Source of the DNA: Hyphomicrobiales bacterium
GTDB lineage: Bacteria; Pseudomonadota; Alphaproteobacteria; Rhizobiales; JAJFHR01
Reading direction: 5' to 3'
Assembly: GCA_021775475.1 (NCBI GenBank)
Contig: JAJFHS010000071.1
Span: 1-64,000 of the forward strand
Length of the DNA: 64,000 bases
Shown piece after piece: positions 35,220-43,647 of the stretch (positions are counted from its first letter, which is position 1; every line of letters starts with the position of its first letter). Below the pieces are notes generated by a model. That model ran no database searches and was not told the DNA's origin. It saw only the letters and a list, made by a program, of their open reading frames with translations. A program made the translations under genes and the position numbers.

Positions 35220-35863
35220 TCAGTGTTTTTTTCTTCGCTGCCGCCGACCAGTTCCCAGAACTCGGTTATTTTATTTAGATGAGGGAAGGGGCCATCAGGC
35301 ACCGGGGTGTCGAGAAAGCGGCACAGGGGCTGCCATCCCTCGGCGACGTTAAATACCAGCAACCGCTCCGGTGGGATGGCGGCACGGACCTCATCGGTCC
35401 GTTTGCGATAGGCGGCCAGGGCAATTTCCCGGTCTGTAAGCTGTCCGTCAAAGGTTTGCCGTGTGATCACCTCAGTCATGGCGTCAGCCATCGCATTAAT
35501 ATGGGGAGGAAGCTGCATCTCTTCATAGGTGGTAAGAAACTTTCCAATTGTCTTTGAAAAACTATTCCACCAGGAGTCCTCGGGGCGAACACTATGAACC
35601 ACTTTTGCGCCTGGAAATGTTGCTGCAAGTTCTCTCCACACATGTGCGCCGGGCCAGTCGATTTGAGAATGGTAGCCCTCAAACACTTTATTCCAGTCAA
35701 CGGTTTCTCCAGCTGCAACAGCCTGCCAGTGCGGCACCTGCTCTGGATGCTCGAAGACTTCTTCCATGTGATGGCAGGGGCCAAATCCAAGTTGTTCAAG
35801 TGCATTTTTCAATGACATAGTCCCGGTGCGGCCAAAGCCGGAGCCAATAACAGATAGCGTCAT
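35213..35863 (-). CDS. P-loop sulfotransferase family protein
   Basis: A 216-residue protein with the 5'-phosphosulfate loop GSGFGRTGTMSLKNALEQLG at the N terminus and a 3'-phosphate region VVHSVRPEDSWWNSF. Sulfotransferases move a sulfuryl group from PAPS to an alcohol or amine; this short branch is common in bacteria and its acceptors are mostly unknown. It overlaps the 3' end of the convergent FAD oxidoreductase gene. The 200 bp upstream contain an inverted repeat TGACAA-N9-TTGTCA at 36001-36021 of unknown role. Confidence 0.82.
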   Translation of the reverse strand: MTLSVIGSGFGRTGTMSLKNALEQLGFGPCHHMEEVFEHPEQVPHWQAVAAGETVDWNKVFEGYHSQIDWPGAHVWRELAATFPGAKVVHSVRPEDSWWNSFSKTIGKFLTTYEEMQLPPHINAMADAMTEVITRQTFDGQLTDREIALAAYRKRTDEVRAAIPPERLLVFNVAEGWQPLCRFLDTPVPDGPFPHLNKITEFWELVGGSEEKNTDQ

Positions 35864-36065
35864 GATGTTCTACCTCGTTGGTATGGCAAATTTGCAAGCA
35901 GATTTCGAGCGACGTTTTCACCCCAGGGGATTGCCAGAGAAGTTAATGTATGCCTTTGCCGTTTTCAAGTGAGAAACCAGTTTCAGGTCCACCGGTTAAA
36001 TGACAATTTGTATTGTTGTCAGAGGGTCGTTAGAACTTGTCTTGCTTTAATTAACGTATCCGACG

Positions 36066-37169
36066 TCAGTTTCCACGTGGTGCAATGAACATCAACCAGG
36101 CCTCATGCACGCTGCCCGTCATGAGCCAGCGCAGGCCAAAACTTGCACCAACAAAAATTGCGGCAAGCGCAATCGGAGGCGACATCGACAAGGTGGACAT
36201 GCCGGAAATTCCCTGCCCGACAGTGCAGCCAAGTGCGGTGATGCCGCCCGCTCCCATGGCCGCTGATCCCAGCAGTTGGCGACGCATTTCGCGCATGTCG
36301 TCAAAACCTTCCCAGCGCCATTCATCGCGCAACACCGCCACAATTGCCGCCCCGGCAATGGTTCCCAAAACGACTGATATGCTGAACGTGATACTGGCAC
36401 CGGTGAATGTTGCCATCCACATTATCGTGTCGCCCAGAGGCAATACATAGGTGAGGGATTGCACGCGTATAGGATCAAACGGGTCTGCGCCTATGGTGCC
36501 GGTGGCATAAAACGCTGTTGCCACAGCCCCGCCAATTAAAAATCCGGCGGCGATATCACGGCGGCTGTTGCGAAAATCCCTGTCTTTGAAACAATAGTAA
36601 AAAATCGCTCCGGCGACGACGACGCCAACGGGCAACCACAGATTGCTGACTGGAATATTGGTCATATATGACAGAAGGTGGGGCAGGCCCTGGCCACCCA
36701 GTTCTGAAACATCGATTGCTAGCGCATCGACGGTATTTACCTTGATTATGGAGGTTATGCCACGCGCCGTCATGTAGGCTGAAAGTGCGAGAACAATAAA
36801 GCTGCAAAAAGCTCTGAGGTCGCCACCCGCCATACGTACCAAAACGCCATATCCGCAGGTGCCGACCATGGACATGCCCAGCCCGAATAACAACCCGCCG
36901 GCAATAGCACCGGCGAGACCAAATTGAGTGCTGAGATAAAAAGCTTCATCAATGCGTGCAACACCAAATTGCTGCATGAGTTGAACGCTTATCATGGCAA
37001 CGGCTATGGCCAGTGCCCAGGCTTTTATTCTAAGGGTTTTACCCGCTAAAACATAGTCTTCCACGGCACCGAAGGTGCAAAACCGGGCGGTGCGCGCTGT
37101 AGCGCCCATAACCAGCCCGAGACCCAGTCCTATCAGGACCAGAAGGGTGGATGTTGACACGGCATCCAT
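36066..37169 (-). CDS. soxT: YeeE/YedE-family thiosulfate (sulfur) transporter, SoxT-like
   Basis: A 367-residue inner-membrane protein with about nine or ten helices and two half-repeats. It has cysteines in conserved-looking places (GTCGYGVLVRMAGG, RFCTFGAVED, GCTVGQGISGMS), as in TsuA/YeeE where Cys residues relay thiosulfate. In sox clusters such genes are called soxT and are thought to move sulfur compounds or the sulfur signal across the membrane. It follows soxR by 9 bp and belongs to a soxS-soxR-soxT unit divergent from soxX. Confidence 0.85.
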   Translation of the reverse strand: MDAVSTSTLLVLIGLGLGLVMGATARTARFCTFGAVEDYVLAGKTLRIKAWALAIAVAMISVQLMQQFGVARIDEAFYLSTQFGLAGAIAGGLLFGLGMSMVGTCGYGVLVRMAGGDLRAFCSFIVLALSAYMTARGITSIIKVNTVDALAIDVSELGGQGLPHLLSYMTNIPVSNLWLPVGVVVAGAIFYYCFKDRDFRNSRRDIAAGFLIGGAVATAFYATGTIGADPFDPIRVQSLTYVLPLGDTIMWMATFTGASITFSISVVLGTIAGAAIVAVLRDEWRWEGFDDMREMRRQLLGSAAMGAGGITALGCTVGQGISGMSTLSMSPPIALAAIFVGASFGLRWLMTGSVHEAWLMFIAPRGN

Positions 37170-37178
37170 CGACCAAAA

Positions 37179-37523
37179 TCACTCGGAACACAGTGCATTA
37201 TCTTTACAATACAGATCGTAAAGCACACCGATGACCTGGCGCGCTTCATCGCTGGCCAGGGAATAATAAATTGTTTTACCATCGCGCCGGGCAACCACAA
37301 GACGGTCCGCACGCAGTCGGGCAAGTTGTTGTGAAACTGTAGGTTGTCGCAGTTCTAAAAACGCCTCCAGTTCACCGACAGATTTTTCACCTTCGGACAG
37401 CATGCACAAGATGATCAGCCGGGCTTCGTGAGCAAGCCCCCTTAAGAGGTCACAGGCCTGTTGGGCACTTTTGGCCATTGTGGCGTATTCATCGGCATCC
37501 AGTTTGAGGACAGTTTCAGTCAT
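37179..37523 (-). CDS. soxR: ArsR-family persulfide-sensing regulator SoxR
   Basis: A 114-residue winged-helix protein of the SoxR/SqrR/BigR group. Cys residues C40 (RLIILCML) and C106 (LYDLYCKD) fall at the places of the SqrR pair C41/C107 that forms a tetrasulfide when reactive sulfur is present; C24 and C112 are extra. The recognition helix is in RQPTVSQQLARLR. It should repress sox genes until thiosulfate or sulfide raises persulfide levels. Candidate sites ATTC-N8-GAAT occur before soxX and soxC and between the MBL genes. It overlaps soxS by 8 bp. Confidence 0.9.
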   Translation of the reverse strand: MTETVLKLDADEYATMAKSAQQACDLLRGLAHEARLIILCMLSEGEKSVGELEAFLELRQPTVSQQLARLRADRLVVARRDGKTIYYSLASDEARQVIGVLYDLYCKDNALCSE

Positions 37524-37971
37524 AGATCAATTTTTCTCCAATTAAGCGCTTGTCGATTTGGCTCCGTGCCAGGTAAATGTTTTTAGTTTCAAGCGCGCTT
37601 GTTTTTTTGCCGGCGGGCAGTTTTTCAAGTAATTTTTGTAACAGGCCCCAGAAGAAGGATTCACTGGCATATCCCTGGATGCGCCCCACTTCCTTCCCAT
37701 CGTTGATTAAAACAAAGGTGGGAGTAAAGATCAGACCGGTGAGAAAGTTCAAATCCTCGGGCAAAGGTTCGTGAATGTCAATGCGCCGCAATGGAGCTCT
37801 TTTTCCCTCTGCGGTTTTATCGTAAATGACGCCAATATCGGCGTTCCAGGATGCACAATATTCACAAAATTTCTGCTCCACCATTATCAGGCTGGCAGCG
37901 TCGGCTTTGTTCAATGGTTCAACACTGAAGATAACAAGCAGTATAAAGAAGAGCCGTTGCATAATAAACAT
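37516..37971 (-). CDS. soxS: Periplasmic thioredoxin SoxS
   Basis: A 151-residue thioredoxin-fold protein with an N-terminal signal sequence (FFILLVIFSVEP) and a CEYC active site (QKFCEYCASWNADIG). In Paracoccus, SoxS reactivates the sulfur carrier SoxYZ by reducing mixed disulfides, with electrons coming from the membrane protein SoxV/CcdA; no soxV is in the window. Other segments are TPTFVLIN and KEVGRIQGY. Two ATG codons (37971, 37962) are possible and no strong ribosome site decides. It is the first gene of the soxSRT unit. Confidence 0.85.
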   Translation of the reverse strand: MFIMQRLFFILLVIFSVEPLNKADAASLIMVEQKFCEYCASWNADIGVIYDKTAEGKRAPLRRIDIHEPLPEDLNFLTGLIFTPTFVLINDGKEVGRIQGYASESFFWGLLQKLLEKLPAGKKTSALETKNIYLARSQIDKRLIGEKLIYD

Positions 37972-38034
37972 TCATAGGTTTCTAATCATATCAGCTATCA
38001 CGAATGTATAGTCCAGGCTGGCGGAAATGAACAG

Positions 38035-38175
38035 GTGAATTTTTCAATTCTGAGTGATCGGGACCGGCGTGGTGAACAATTTTCCGTTGATGCCAAGGTT
38101 GTTTATGGCCTGAAAACTCTCAAAAAAGCAGGTGGTTTAACCTTAGTTATTCAAATATTCGTATATGACTATTGA
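38035..38175 (+). other. Possible short coding remnant in front of soxX
   Basis: In the 335-bp gap between soxS and soxX, one plus-strand frame reads as protein-like from at least 37988 to the stop at 38173-38175, with coding-like composition (NFSILSDRDRRGEQFSVDAK and following VVYGLKTLKK). There is no ATG; GTG at 38035 would give 46 residues but has no ribosome site. It could be the end of a lost gene or a chance frame. The same stretch carries the SoxR-like site 2. Confidence 0.2.
38147..38166. promoter_or_regulatory. SoxR/BigR-like AT-rich site 2, before soxX
   Basis: TTATTC-AAATATTC-GTATAT follows the ATTC-N8-GAAT pattern with one mismatch in the right half. It lies about 140 bp before the soxX ATG and would also be placed to affect the divergent soxSRT unit. 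Confidence 0.45.
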
Positions 38176-38306
38176 TTTTATCTTTTGTGTCTGTCATTGT
38201 GGTCCGGCTGAATAGTGTTGTTTGGATCATGCCTGCCGAATAAGGGAACATCTGTTTAGCCATAGAAGATTTCAGGCACGTGAAGATAATAGGGGAGGGT
38301 ATCGTA

Positions 38307-38777
38307 ATGAAACATGCCAAAAAAATTGTTACGGTCTGCGGTGCGGTAGTGATGGCCTGGTCGGCAGGCATTGCGATTGCTGGCGTCACCAAACCCGGGG
38401 ATGTCAAATTCGACGATACTAAAGTAACAGCACCTCTTACAAATGAGGCCGGGGATGCTGCGAAGGGCAAGTTGTTGTTTTCCAATCGCAAGAAGGGAAA
38501 CTGCCTTGCCTGCCATGTAAACAAAGATCTGGCTGACAAGCCTTTTCACGGCGAAATTGGGCCGCCGCTTGATGGTGTCGCCAGCCGGTATTCGGCGTCT
38601 GAGATGCGCGGCATATTGATAAATGCCAAAGTAGCCTTGAGCGACGAGACCATTATGCCTGGTTTTTACATGGTTAATACTGGTGCGCGTGTTGCCAAAA
38701 AATTCAAGGGTAAGACAATTCTTTCTGCTCAGCAGATTGAGGATATTCTTGCCTACCTGCAAACCCTCAAAGAGTGA
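38307..38777 (+). CDS. soxX: Sulfur oxidation cytochrome c SoxX
   Basis: A 156-residue periplasmic monohaem cytochrome with a signal peptide (VTVCGAVVMAWSAGIAIA). The haem motif is C66-L-A-C-H70, and M117 in TIMPGFY is the probable distal ligand. SoxX forms the SoxAX complex, which links thiosulfate oxidatively to the Cys of SoxY. I chose the ATG at 38307, after GGGGAGGG; the frame from 38280 adds nine residues without support. The gene starts the sox plus-strand operon and overlaps the upstream edge of the soxY frame. Confidence 0.93.
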   Translation: MKHAKKIVTVCGAVVMAWSAGIAIAGVTKPGDVKFDDTKVTAPLTNEAGDAAKGKLLFSNRKKGNCLACHVNKDLADKPFHGEIGPPLDGVASRYSASEMRGILINAKVALSDETIMPGFYMVNTGARVAKKFKGKTILSAQQIEDILAYLQTLKE

Positions 38778-38788
38778 GGAAGTTTAAT

Positions 38789-39244
38789 ATGAAATCATTG
38801 AATAGAAGAGAGGCGCTTGTTTTTAGTGCGGTGACGGGTGGACTGTTGTTGATGACACCAACAGGTGCATTCGCCAATGCTGGCGATGCCATGAAAACCA
38901 TGGAAGAATTTACTGGCGGCAAGCCGGTCGGTGATAGCAAGCTCATTGCCCTCGAAATGCCTGAGATTGCTGAAAACGGTAATACGGTACCCCTGGCGAT
39001 CAGTGTTGAAAGCCCCATGACGCCTGACAGTTATGTCAAACGTGTGATTATCATTTCTGAAGGCAATCCCCGTCCGGAAGTGGCCACGTTCAATTTCTCA
39101 CCACTCAGTGGTGTAGCTGAGGCTTCCACGCGGATGCGGTTGGCCAAGACACAGAATGTTATTGCCATTGCAGAGCTGTCAGATGGCTCATTACATATGG
39201 CAAAACGCCAGGTAAAAGTGACCATTGGCGGTTGCGGCGGCTGA
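38789..39244 (+). CDS. soxY: Sulfur covalent carrier subunit SoxY
   Basis: A 151-residue periplasmic protein. It ends in the hallmark GGCGG, whose Cys carries sulfur intermediates while SoxAX, SoxB and SoxCD act on them. The N-terminal RREALVFSAVTGGLLLM segment is a Tat-type signal, as in Paracoccus SoxY, which travels folded with SoxZ. The ATG at 38789 follows GAGGAAG; the GTG at 38774 is unlikely. The gene is 11 bp after soxX and 22 bp before soxZ. Confidence 0.95.
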   Translation: MKSLNRREALVFSAVTGGLLLMTPTGAFANAGDAMKTMEEFTGGKPVGDSKLIALEMPEIAENGNTVPLAISVESPMTPDSYVKRVIIISEGNPRPEVATFNFSPLSGVAEASTRMRLAKTQNVIAIAELSDGSLHMAKRQVKVTIGGCGG

Positions 39245-39266
39245 TTTAAATTGAGGAGATTGTTAA

Positions 39267-39596
39267 ATGGCTAAATCCAAGCCTCGCGTGAAAGCGCCAA
39301 AGAAAGCAGCAAAAGGTGATATCGTCACCATCAAGACTTTGATTTCCCATAAAATGGAAACAGGTCTGCGTAAGGACAAGAAGACCGGCGAGATTATTCC
39401 CCGGCGCATCATCAATAAATTTGTCGCTCAGTTTAACGGTAAAGACATTTTTTCAGTCGATATCGATCCGTCAATTTCGGCAAACCCCTACTTTCAGTTC
39501 AAAATGAGAGCAGAAGAAAGTGGTGAATTTGCCTTTATCTGGACTGATGACAACGGGGAAGTCCATACAAAGAAATCAAAGTTGAAAGTCAGCTAA
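39267..39596 (+). CDS. soxZ: Sulfur carrier partner subunit SoxZ
   Basis: A 109-residue immunoglobulin-like protein with no signal peptide, exported with SoxY via its Tat signal. Typical features are TLISHKMETGLRKDKKTGE, FVAQFNGKDIFSVDID and SANPYFQFKMRAEESGEFAF. SoxYZ is the heterodimeric scaffold to which thiosulfate sulfur is bound. A GAGGAG ribosome site precedes the start. Confidence 0.95.
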   Translation: MAKSKPRVKAPKKAAKGDIVTIKTLISHKMETGLRKDKKTGEIIPRRIINKFVAQFNGKDIFSVDIDPSISANPYFQFKMRAEESGEFAFIWTDDNGEVHTKKSKLKVS

Positions 39597-39647
39597 TTGG
39601 TTGATTTGTTCTGGGGCTCGACACTCAACGTTAAGGGAGGAAATTCG

Positions 39648-40490
39648 ATGAGGGGTTTAATCAAGGCAGCGGTTGTGTTTGCACTGGCTGCAGGCGGGTT
39701 TGCAAATTTTGGACCGGTAAATGCCGGTGAAGATTTACCTGCAGGGGTAACGGTTGTAAAAGCACCGGCAGCGAAGGGTGGCCCGTTGGCAGAAATTCTT
39801 TCCGGCTGGGGTTCGCGATCAAAATCTACCCAGCAGCTGCAGCAGGATGATTTTGAAAATCCTGGCTATCTTTGGGTCGATAAGGGTGAAACCCTGTGGA
39901 ACACTGTCGATGGCAAGGCGGGCAAGTCATGTGCCACCTGCCATGATGATGCTTCTGTGTCAATGAAGGGTGTCGGTGCTGCTATGCCCAAGTGGGATGC
40001 AAAGCTCGGCAGGCCTATGACCCTGGAGCAGCGCGTAAACGCGTGCCGGACCGACAATATGGAAGCCAAAGAATGGAAATGGGAATCCGATCAAATGCTT
40101 TCCATGACCGCTTACGTGAAAAATCAGTCGCGCGGCATGCCGGTAAATGTTCAGGCCGACGGCCCAATGGAGCCTTGGGTAAAGCGCGGGAAAGAGCTGT
40201 ATTATACCAGAGTTGGTCAGCTCAATATGTCATGTGCCAACTGCCATGAAGCCAACTATGGCAAGTTTATCCGCGCAGATTACCTCAGTCAGGGACAATC
40301 AAACGGCTTTCCTACCTACAGATTGAAATGGCAGAAGGTTGGTTCTTTGCATCGTCGCTTTAAAGGCTGCATGAAAAATATTCGGGCCAAACCATACAAG
40401 CGTGGCTCTGATGAGTTTGTTGCCATGGAAATTTATCTTGCCCAGCGTGGCAAGGGTCTACAGGTCGAAAGTCCCGCAGTACGCAACTGA
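39648..40490 (+). CDS. soxA: Sulfur oxidation dihaem cytochrome c SoxA
   Basis: A 280-residue periplasmic protein with signal peptide (VVFALAAGGFANFGPVNA). Two haem motifs are seen at C95-x2-C-H99 and C196-x2-C-H200, and C241 in FKGCMKNIRAKP is the axial Cys, modified to a persulfide in known SoxA. With SoxX it catalyses the first step of thiosulfate oxidation. The ATG at 39648 follows GGGAGG; the longer frame from 39597 would overlap the soxZ end. Normal length for the dihaem type. Confidence 0.95.
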   Translation: MRGLIKAAVVFALAAGGFANFGPVNAGEDLPAGVTVVKAPAAKGGPLAEILSGWGSRSKSTQQLQQDDFENPGYLWVDKGETLWNTVDGKAGKSCATCHDDASVSMKGVGAAMPKWDAKLGRPMTLEQRVNACRTDNMEAKEWKWESDQMLSMTAYVKNQSRGMPVNVQADGPMEPWVKRGKELYYTRVGQLNMSCANCHEANYGKFIRADYLSQGQSNGFPTYRLKWQKVGSLHRRFKGCMKNIRAKPYKRGSDEFVAMEIYLAQRGKGLQVESPAVRN

Positions 40491-40616
40491 TTTTTGCGAG
40501 CGGCGATACCTGAGTACATTACATACGGTCAGGATGGCGACATTCTGGCCGTAACTATATAATGTCCGTATACGTTTAAGATTTGCTCAATAATTTATTA
40601 GCAGGAATAGTGAACG

Positions 40617-42299
40617 ATGATTTCTCGCAGGGAATTTATGCAAGCGGTGACGGCTGCTTCGGTGATCTATGGCGGTGATGCTGCCTGGACACAGCTGGCA
40701 GCCCAGCAGAAGATGTCGCAGTCAGATCTATTGTCGTTCAAACCATACGGCAATGTGACAATTGCGCATCTCACCGACATTCACGCCCAGATCAAGCCGA
40801 TCTGGTTTCGCGAGCCATCCATCAATCTCGGTGTTGGCGAAGCGGAAGGAAAACCGCCTCATGTAACCGGCGAAGACTTCCTCAAGTTATATGACCTCAA
40901 GGCTGGGTCGCCCGAAGCCTATGCGCTTTCATCTGAGGCGTTTGTAGCCCTTGCCAATCAGTATGGCCGCATGGGGGGCATAGATCGTATTGCCACAGTG
41001 TTGAAACACATCCGCAGTGAGCGCCCCGGTAATACATTGTTTCTGGATGGTGGCGACACCTGGCACGGCAGCTATACGGCACTGCAGACCAAGGGTGCTG
41101 ATATGGTCGAAGTCATGAACCTGCTCAAACCCGATGCCATGACCGGGCATTGGGAGTTTACCTTGGGAGCTGCCCGCGTCAAAGAATTGGCTGACGCGTT
41201 ACCATTTCCATTTCTTGGCGCAAATATTTTTGACAACGAGTGGGAAGAACCTGCCTTTGAGCCCTTTAAAATGTTCGAACGTGGTGGTGTGCAGATCGCT
41301 GTCATCGGCCAGGCGTTTCCCTATACGCCAATTGCCAATCCGCGCTGGATGATTCCCAACTGGTCGTTTGGCATTCGCGAGGATGAGATCAAAAAACAGG
41401 TTAAAATTGTCCGCGAAGCCGGTGCACAACTTGTCATACTTCTGTCCCACAATGGTTTTGATGTTGATCGTAAAATGGCAAGGCAGGTCGAAGGTATAGA
41501 CGTTATCCTGTCCGGCCACACGCATGATGCGCTGCCAAAACCTTTGAAAGTTGGCAAAACGTTGATTGTTGCCACCGGGTCCAATGGCAAGTTTATTTCC
41601 CGCCTTGATCTCGATGTGCGCAATGGCGCGGTGCAGGGGTATTCATACAGATTGATCCCGATTTTCTCCGATGTCATTGAGGCAGATGCAGAAATGGCGG
41701 CAACTGTTGACAAGGTGCGGGCTCCTTATGAAAAAGAGCTTGCCCGTGTGGTCGGGCGTACTGACAGTCTGCTGTATCGCCGTGGTAATTTTAACGGCAC
41801 CATTGATGATCTGATCTGTCAGGCGCTGATCGAAGAGCGCGACGCTGAAATTTCCCTGTCACCCGGTTTCAGGTGGGGTCCAAGTCTTTTGCCCGGTCAG
41901 GAGATTACGGTTGAGGACATGCACAATGTCTGTGCCATGACGTATCCTGCGGTCTATCGCAATAAAATGACCGGAAAATTTCTTAAGGAAATTCTGGAAG
42001 ATGTGGCGGACAATCTTTTCAACCCCGATCCTTATTATCAACAAGGTGGCGATATGGTTCGTGTTGGTGGCATGGGCTATACGATTGATCATAAAAAACC
42101 CATTGGTCAGCGCATTTCAAACATGACTTACCTGAAAGATGGCACACCTATTGATCCTGCTCGCGAGTATGTAGTTGCCGGCTGGGCAAGCATTAATGAA
42201 GCTACTGAAGGTCCGGCCATCTGGGACGTAATTGAAGCCCATCTCAAACAAAATTCTCCGGTTCGGGTGTCGCCAAATGATGCGGTTAAAGTGATTTAA
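40617..42299 (+). CDS. soxB: Thiosulfohydrolase SoxB
   Basis: A 560-residue periplasmic dimanganese enzyme of the 5'-nucleotidase fold. Metal motifs are IAHLTDIHAQI (D54, H56), LDGGDTWHGS, GHWEFTLG, LLSHNGFD and ILSGHTHDALP. SoxB hydrolyses the sulfone from SoxYZ-bound thiosulfate to give sulfate. The N-terminal SRREFMQAVTAA is a Tat-type signal. It is 126 bp after soxA and 73 bp before soxC, the latter gap holding a strong SoxR-like palindrome, so soxCDF may start from its own promoter. Confidence 0.96.
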   Translation: MISRREFMQAVTAASVIYGGDAAWTQLAAQQKMSQSDLLSFKPYGNVTIAHLTDIHAQIKPIWFREPSINLGVGEAEGKPPHVTGEDFLKLYDLKAGSPEAYALSSEAFVALANQYGRMGGIDRIATVLKHIRSERPGNTLFLDGGDTWHGSYTALQTKGADMVEVMNLLKPDAMTGHWEFTLGAARVKELADALPFPFLGANIFDNEWEEPAFEPFKMFERGGVQIAVIGQAFPYTPIANPRWMIPNWSFGIREDEIKKQVKIVREAGAQLVILLSHNGFDVDRKMARQVEGIDVILSGHTHDALPKPLKVGKTLIVATGSNGKFISRLDLDVRNGAVQGYSYRLIPIFSDVIEADAEMAATVDKVRAPYEKELARVVGRTDSLLYRRGNFNGTIDDLICQALIEERDAEISLSPGFRWGPSLLPGQEITVEDMHNVCAMTYPAVYRNKMTGKFLKEILEDVADNLFNPDPYYQQGGDMVRVGGMGYTIDHKKPIGQRISNMTYLKDGTPIDPAREYVVAGWASINEATEGPAIWDVIEAHLKQNSPVRVSPNDAVKVI

Positions 42300-42327
42300 A
42301 ATTTGGGTCAAAGTTTATTATCTTGAA

Positions 42328-42347
42328 ATATTCGAATATTTGAATAT
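42328..42347. promoter_or_regulatory. SoxR/BigR-like site 3, before soxC (best match)
   Basis: ATATTC-GAATATTT-GAATAT matches ATTC-N8-GAAT exactly, with symmetric ATATTC/GAATAT arms. It also contains the nested palindrome AAATATTCGAATATTT. It sits 26 bp before the soxC ATG and so would block transcription or translation initiation there when SoxR is bound. Confidence 0.6.
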
Positions 42348-42372
42348 AATTCGTTGGTCAGGGAGGATTACA

Positions 42373-43647
42373 ATGGCGGGTACACCGAAAAAAACGAACA
42401 TTTCCCGGCGCGGATTTTTGTCCAGTGCCGTTGCAGGAAGTGCTGCACTGGTTGCAGGTTCAAACCCGCTGCAAGCGGCAAATCCTGAAAACATGGCACC
42501 CAACGTGCCTGACTGGTCGAGATACCTGGGCGCGGGCGTTGCTGAACAGCCTTATGGCATGCCATCTGAATTTGAAAAGCAGGTTATCCGGCGCAATGTT
42601 CCCTGGCTCACTGCATCGACGGAAAGTTCAGTCAGCTTTACACCGATACACGAACTTGATGGTATCATTACGCCCAATGGGGTTTGCTTTGAACGCCACC
42701 ACGCCGGGATAGCCATGGTGGATCCGGCTGATCATCGTTTGATGATCAATGGCCTGGTCGACAAGCCGATGATGTTCACCATGGAAGATCTCAAGCGTTT
42801 TCCCCGGGTTAACAAGATATTCTTCCTTGAATGCGCTGCCAACTCCGGCATGGAGTGGCGCGGCGCACAGTTAAATGGCTGCCAGTTCACGCAAGGCATG
42901 GTCCATTGCGTTGAATATACCGGCGTGCCGCTCAAATATATACTCGAAGAAGCCGGTGTTAAAACCAATGCAAAATGGTTGATGCCGGAAGGCGCTGATG
43001 CAGCTGCCATGAACCGGTCATTGCCGCTGGAAAAAGCACTCGATGATTGTCTGGTCGCCTTCAAGATGAACGGCGAAGCACTGCGCCCCGAACAGGGCTA
43101 TCCTTTGCGTCTGGTTGTTCCGGGCTGGGAAGGTAACCTGTGGATCAAATGGTTGCGCCGTATAGAAGTTGGCGACATGCCATGGCAGGCGCGCGAAGAA
43201 ACTTCCAAATACACCGATTTGATGGAGGACGGAACGTCGCGCCGCTTTACCTGGGTAATGGATGCAAAGTCCGTTATTACCAGTCCTTCGCCCCAGGCCC
43301 CTATTACTCACAAGAAAGGCCACACGGTGATTTCCGGTCTGGCGTGGTCGGGCCGCGGGCTGATTGATTATGTTGATATTACACTGGATGGCGGCAAGAA
43401 CTGGCGCCGTGCCCGCATCGATGGCTTGAGACTGCCAAAAGCCCTGCACCGGTTTTATTATGAATTTGACTGGGATGGCTCGCCGTTGCTGTTGCAGTCG
43501 CGCGCTGTTGATGAAACCGGCTATGTGCAGCCGACCAAAGACGAGTTGCGCACGGTTCGGGGAACAAGTTCCATCTATCATAATAACGGAATTCAGACCT
43601 GGCATGTTCAGGAAAACGGGCAGGTGGAAAATGTTGAAATTTCTTAA
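42373..43647 (+). CDS. soxC: Sulfane dehydrogenase molybdenum subunit SoxC
   Basis: A 424-residue molybdoenzyme of the sulfite oxidase family. It has a Tat signal (NISRRGFLSSAVAGSAALVA), the molybdenum-binding Cys C154 in FLECAANSGMEWRG, and the C-terminal dimerisation domain (ITHKKGHTVISGLAWSGRGL). SoxCD oxidises the sulfane sulfur on SoxYZ, allowing full oxidation of thiosulfate to sulfate without sulfur globules. The ATG at 42373 follows GGGAGG. It overlaps soxD by 17 bp. Confidence 0.95.
   Translation: MAGTPKKTNISRRGFLSSAVAGSAALVAGSNPLQAANPENMAPNVPDWSRYLGAGVAEQPYGMPSEFEKQVIRRNVPWLTASTESSVSFTPIHELDGIITPNGVCFERHHAGIAMVDPADHRLMINGLVDKPMMFTMEDLKRFPRVNKIFFLECAANSGMEWRGAQLNGCQFTQGMVHCVEYTGVPLKYILEEAGVKTNAKWLMPEGADAAAMNRSLPLEKALDDCLVAFKMNGEALRPEQGYPLRLVVPGWEGNLWIKWLRRIEVGDMPWQAREETSKYTDLMEDGTSRRFTWVMDAKSVITSPSPQAPITHKKGHTVISGLAWSGRGLIDYVDITLDGGKNWRRARIDGLRLPKALHRFYYEFDWDGSPLLLQSRAVDETGYVQPTKDELRTVRGTSSIYHNNGIQTWHVQENGQVENVEIS

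Noticed and set aside
36001-36021. TGACAA-N9-TTGTCA inverted repeat upstream of the sulfotransferase as a promoter or terminator
   Set aside because: Short arms, long loop and no T-run or hexamers; could be an operator, but nothing supports a function.
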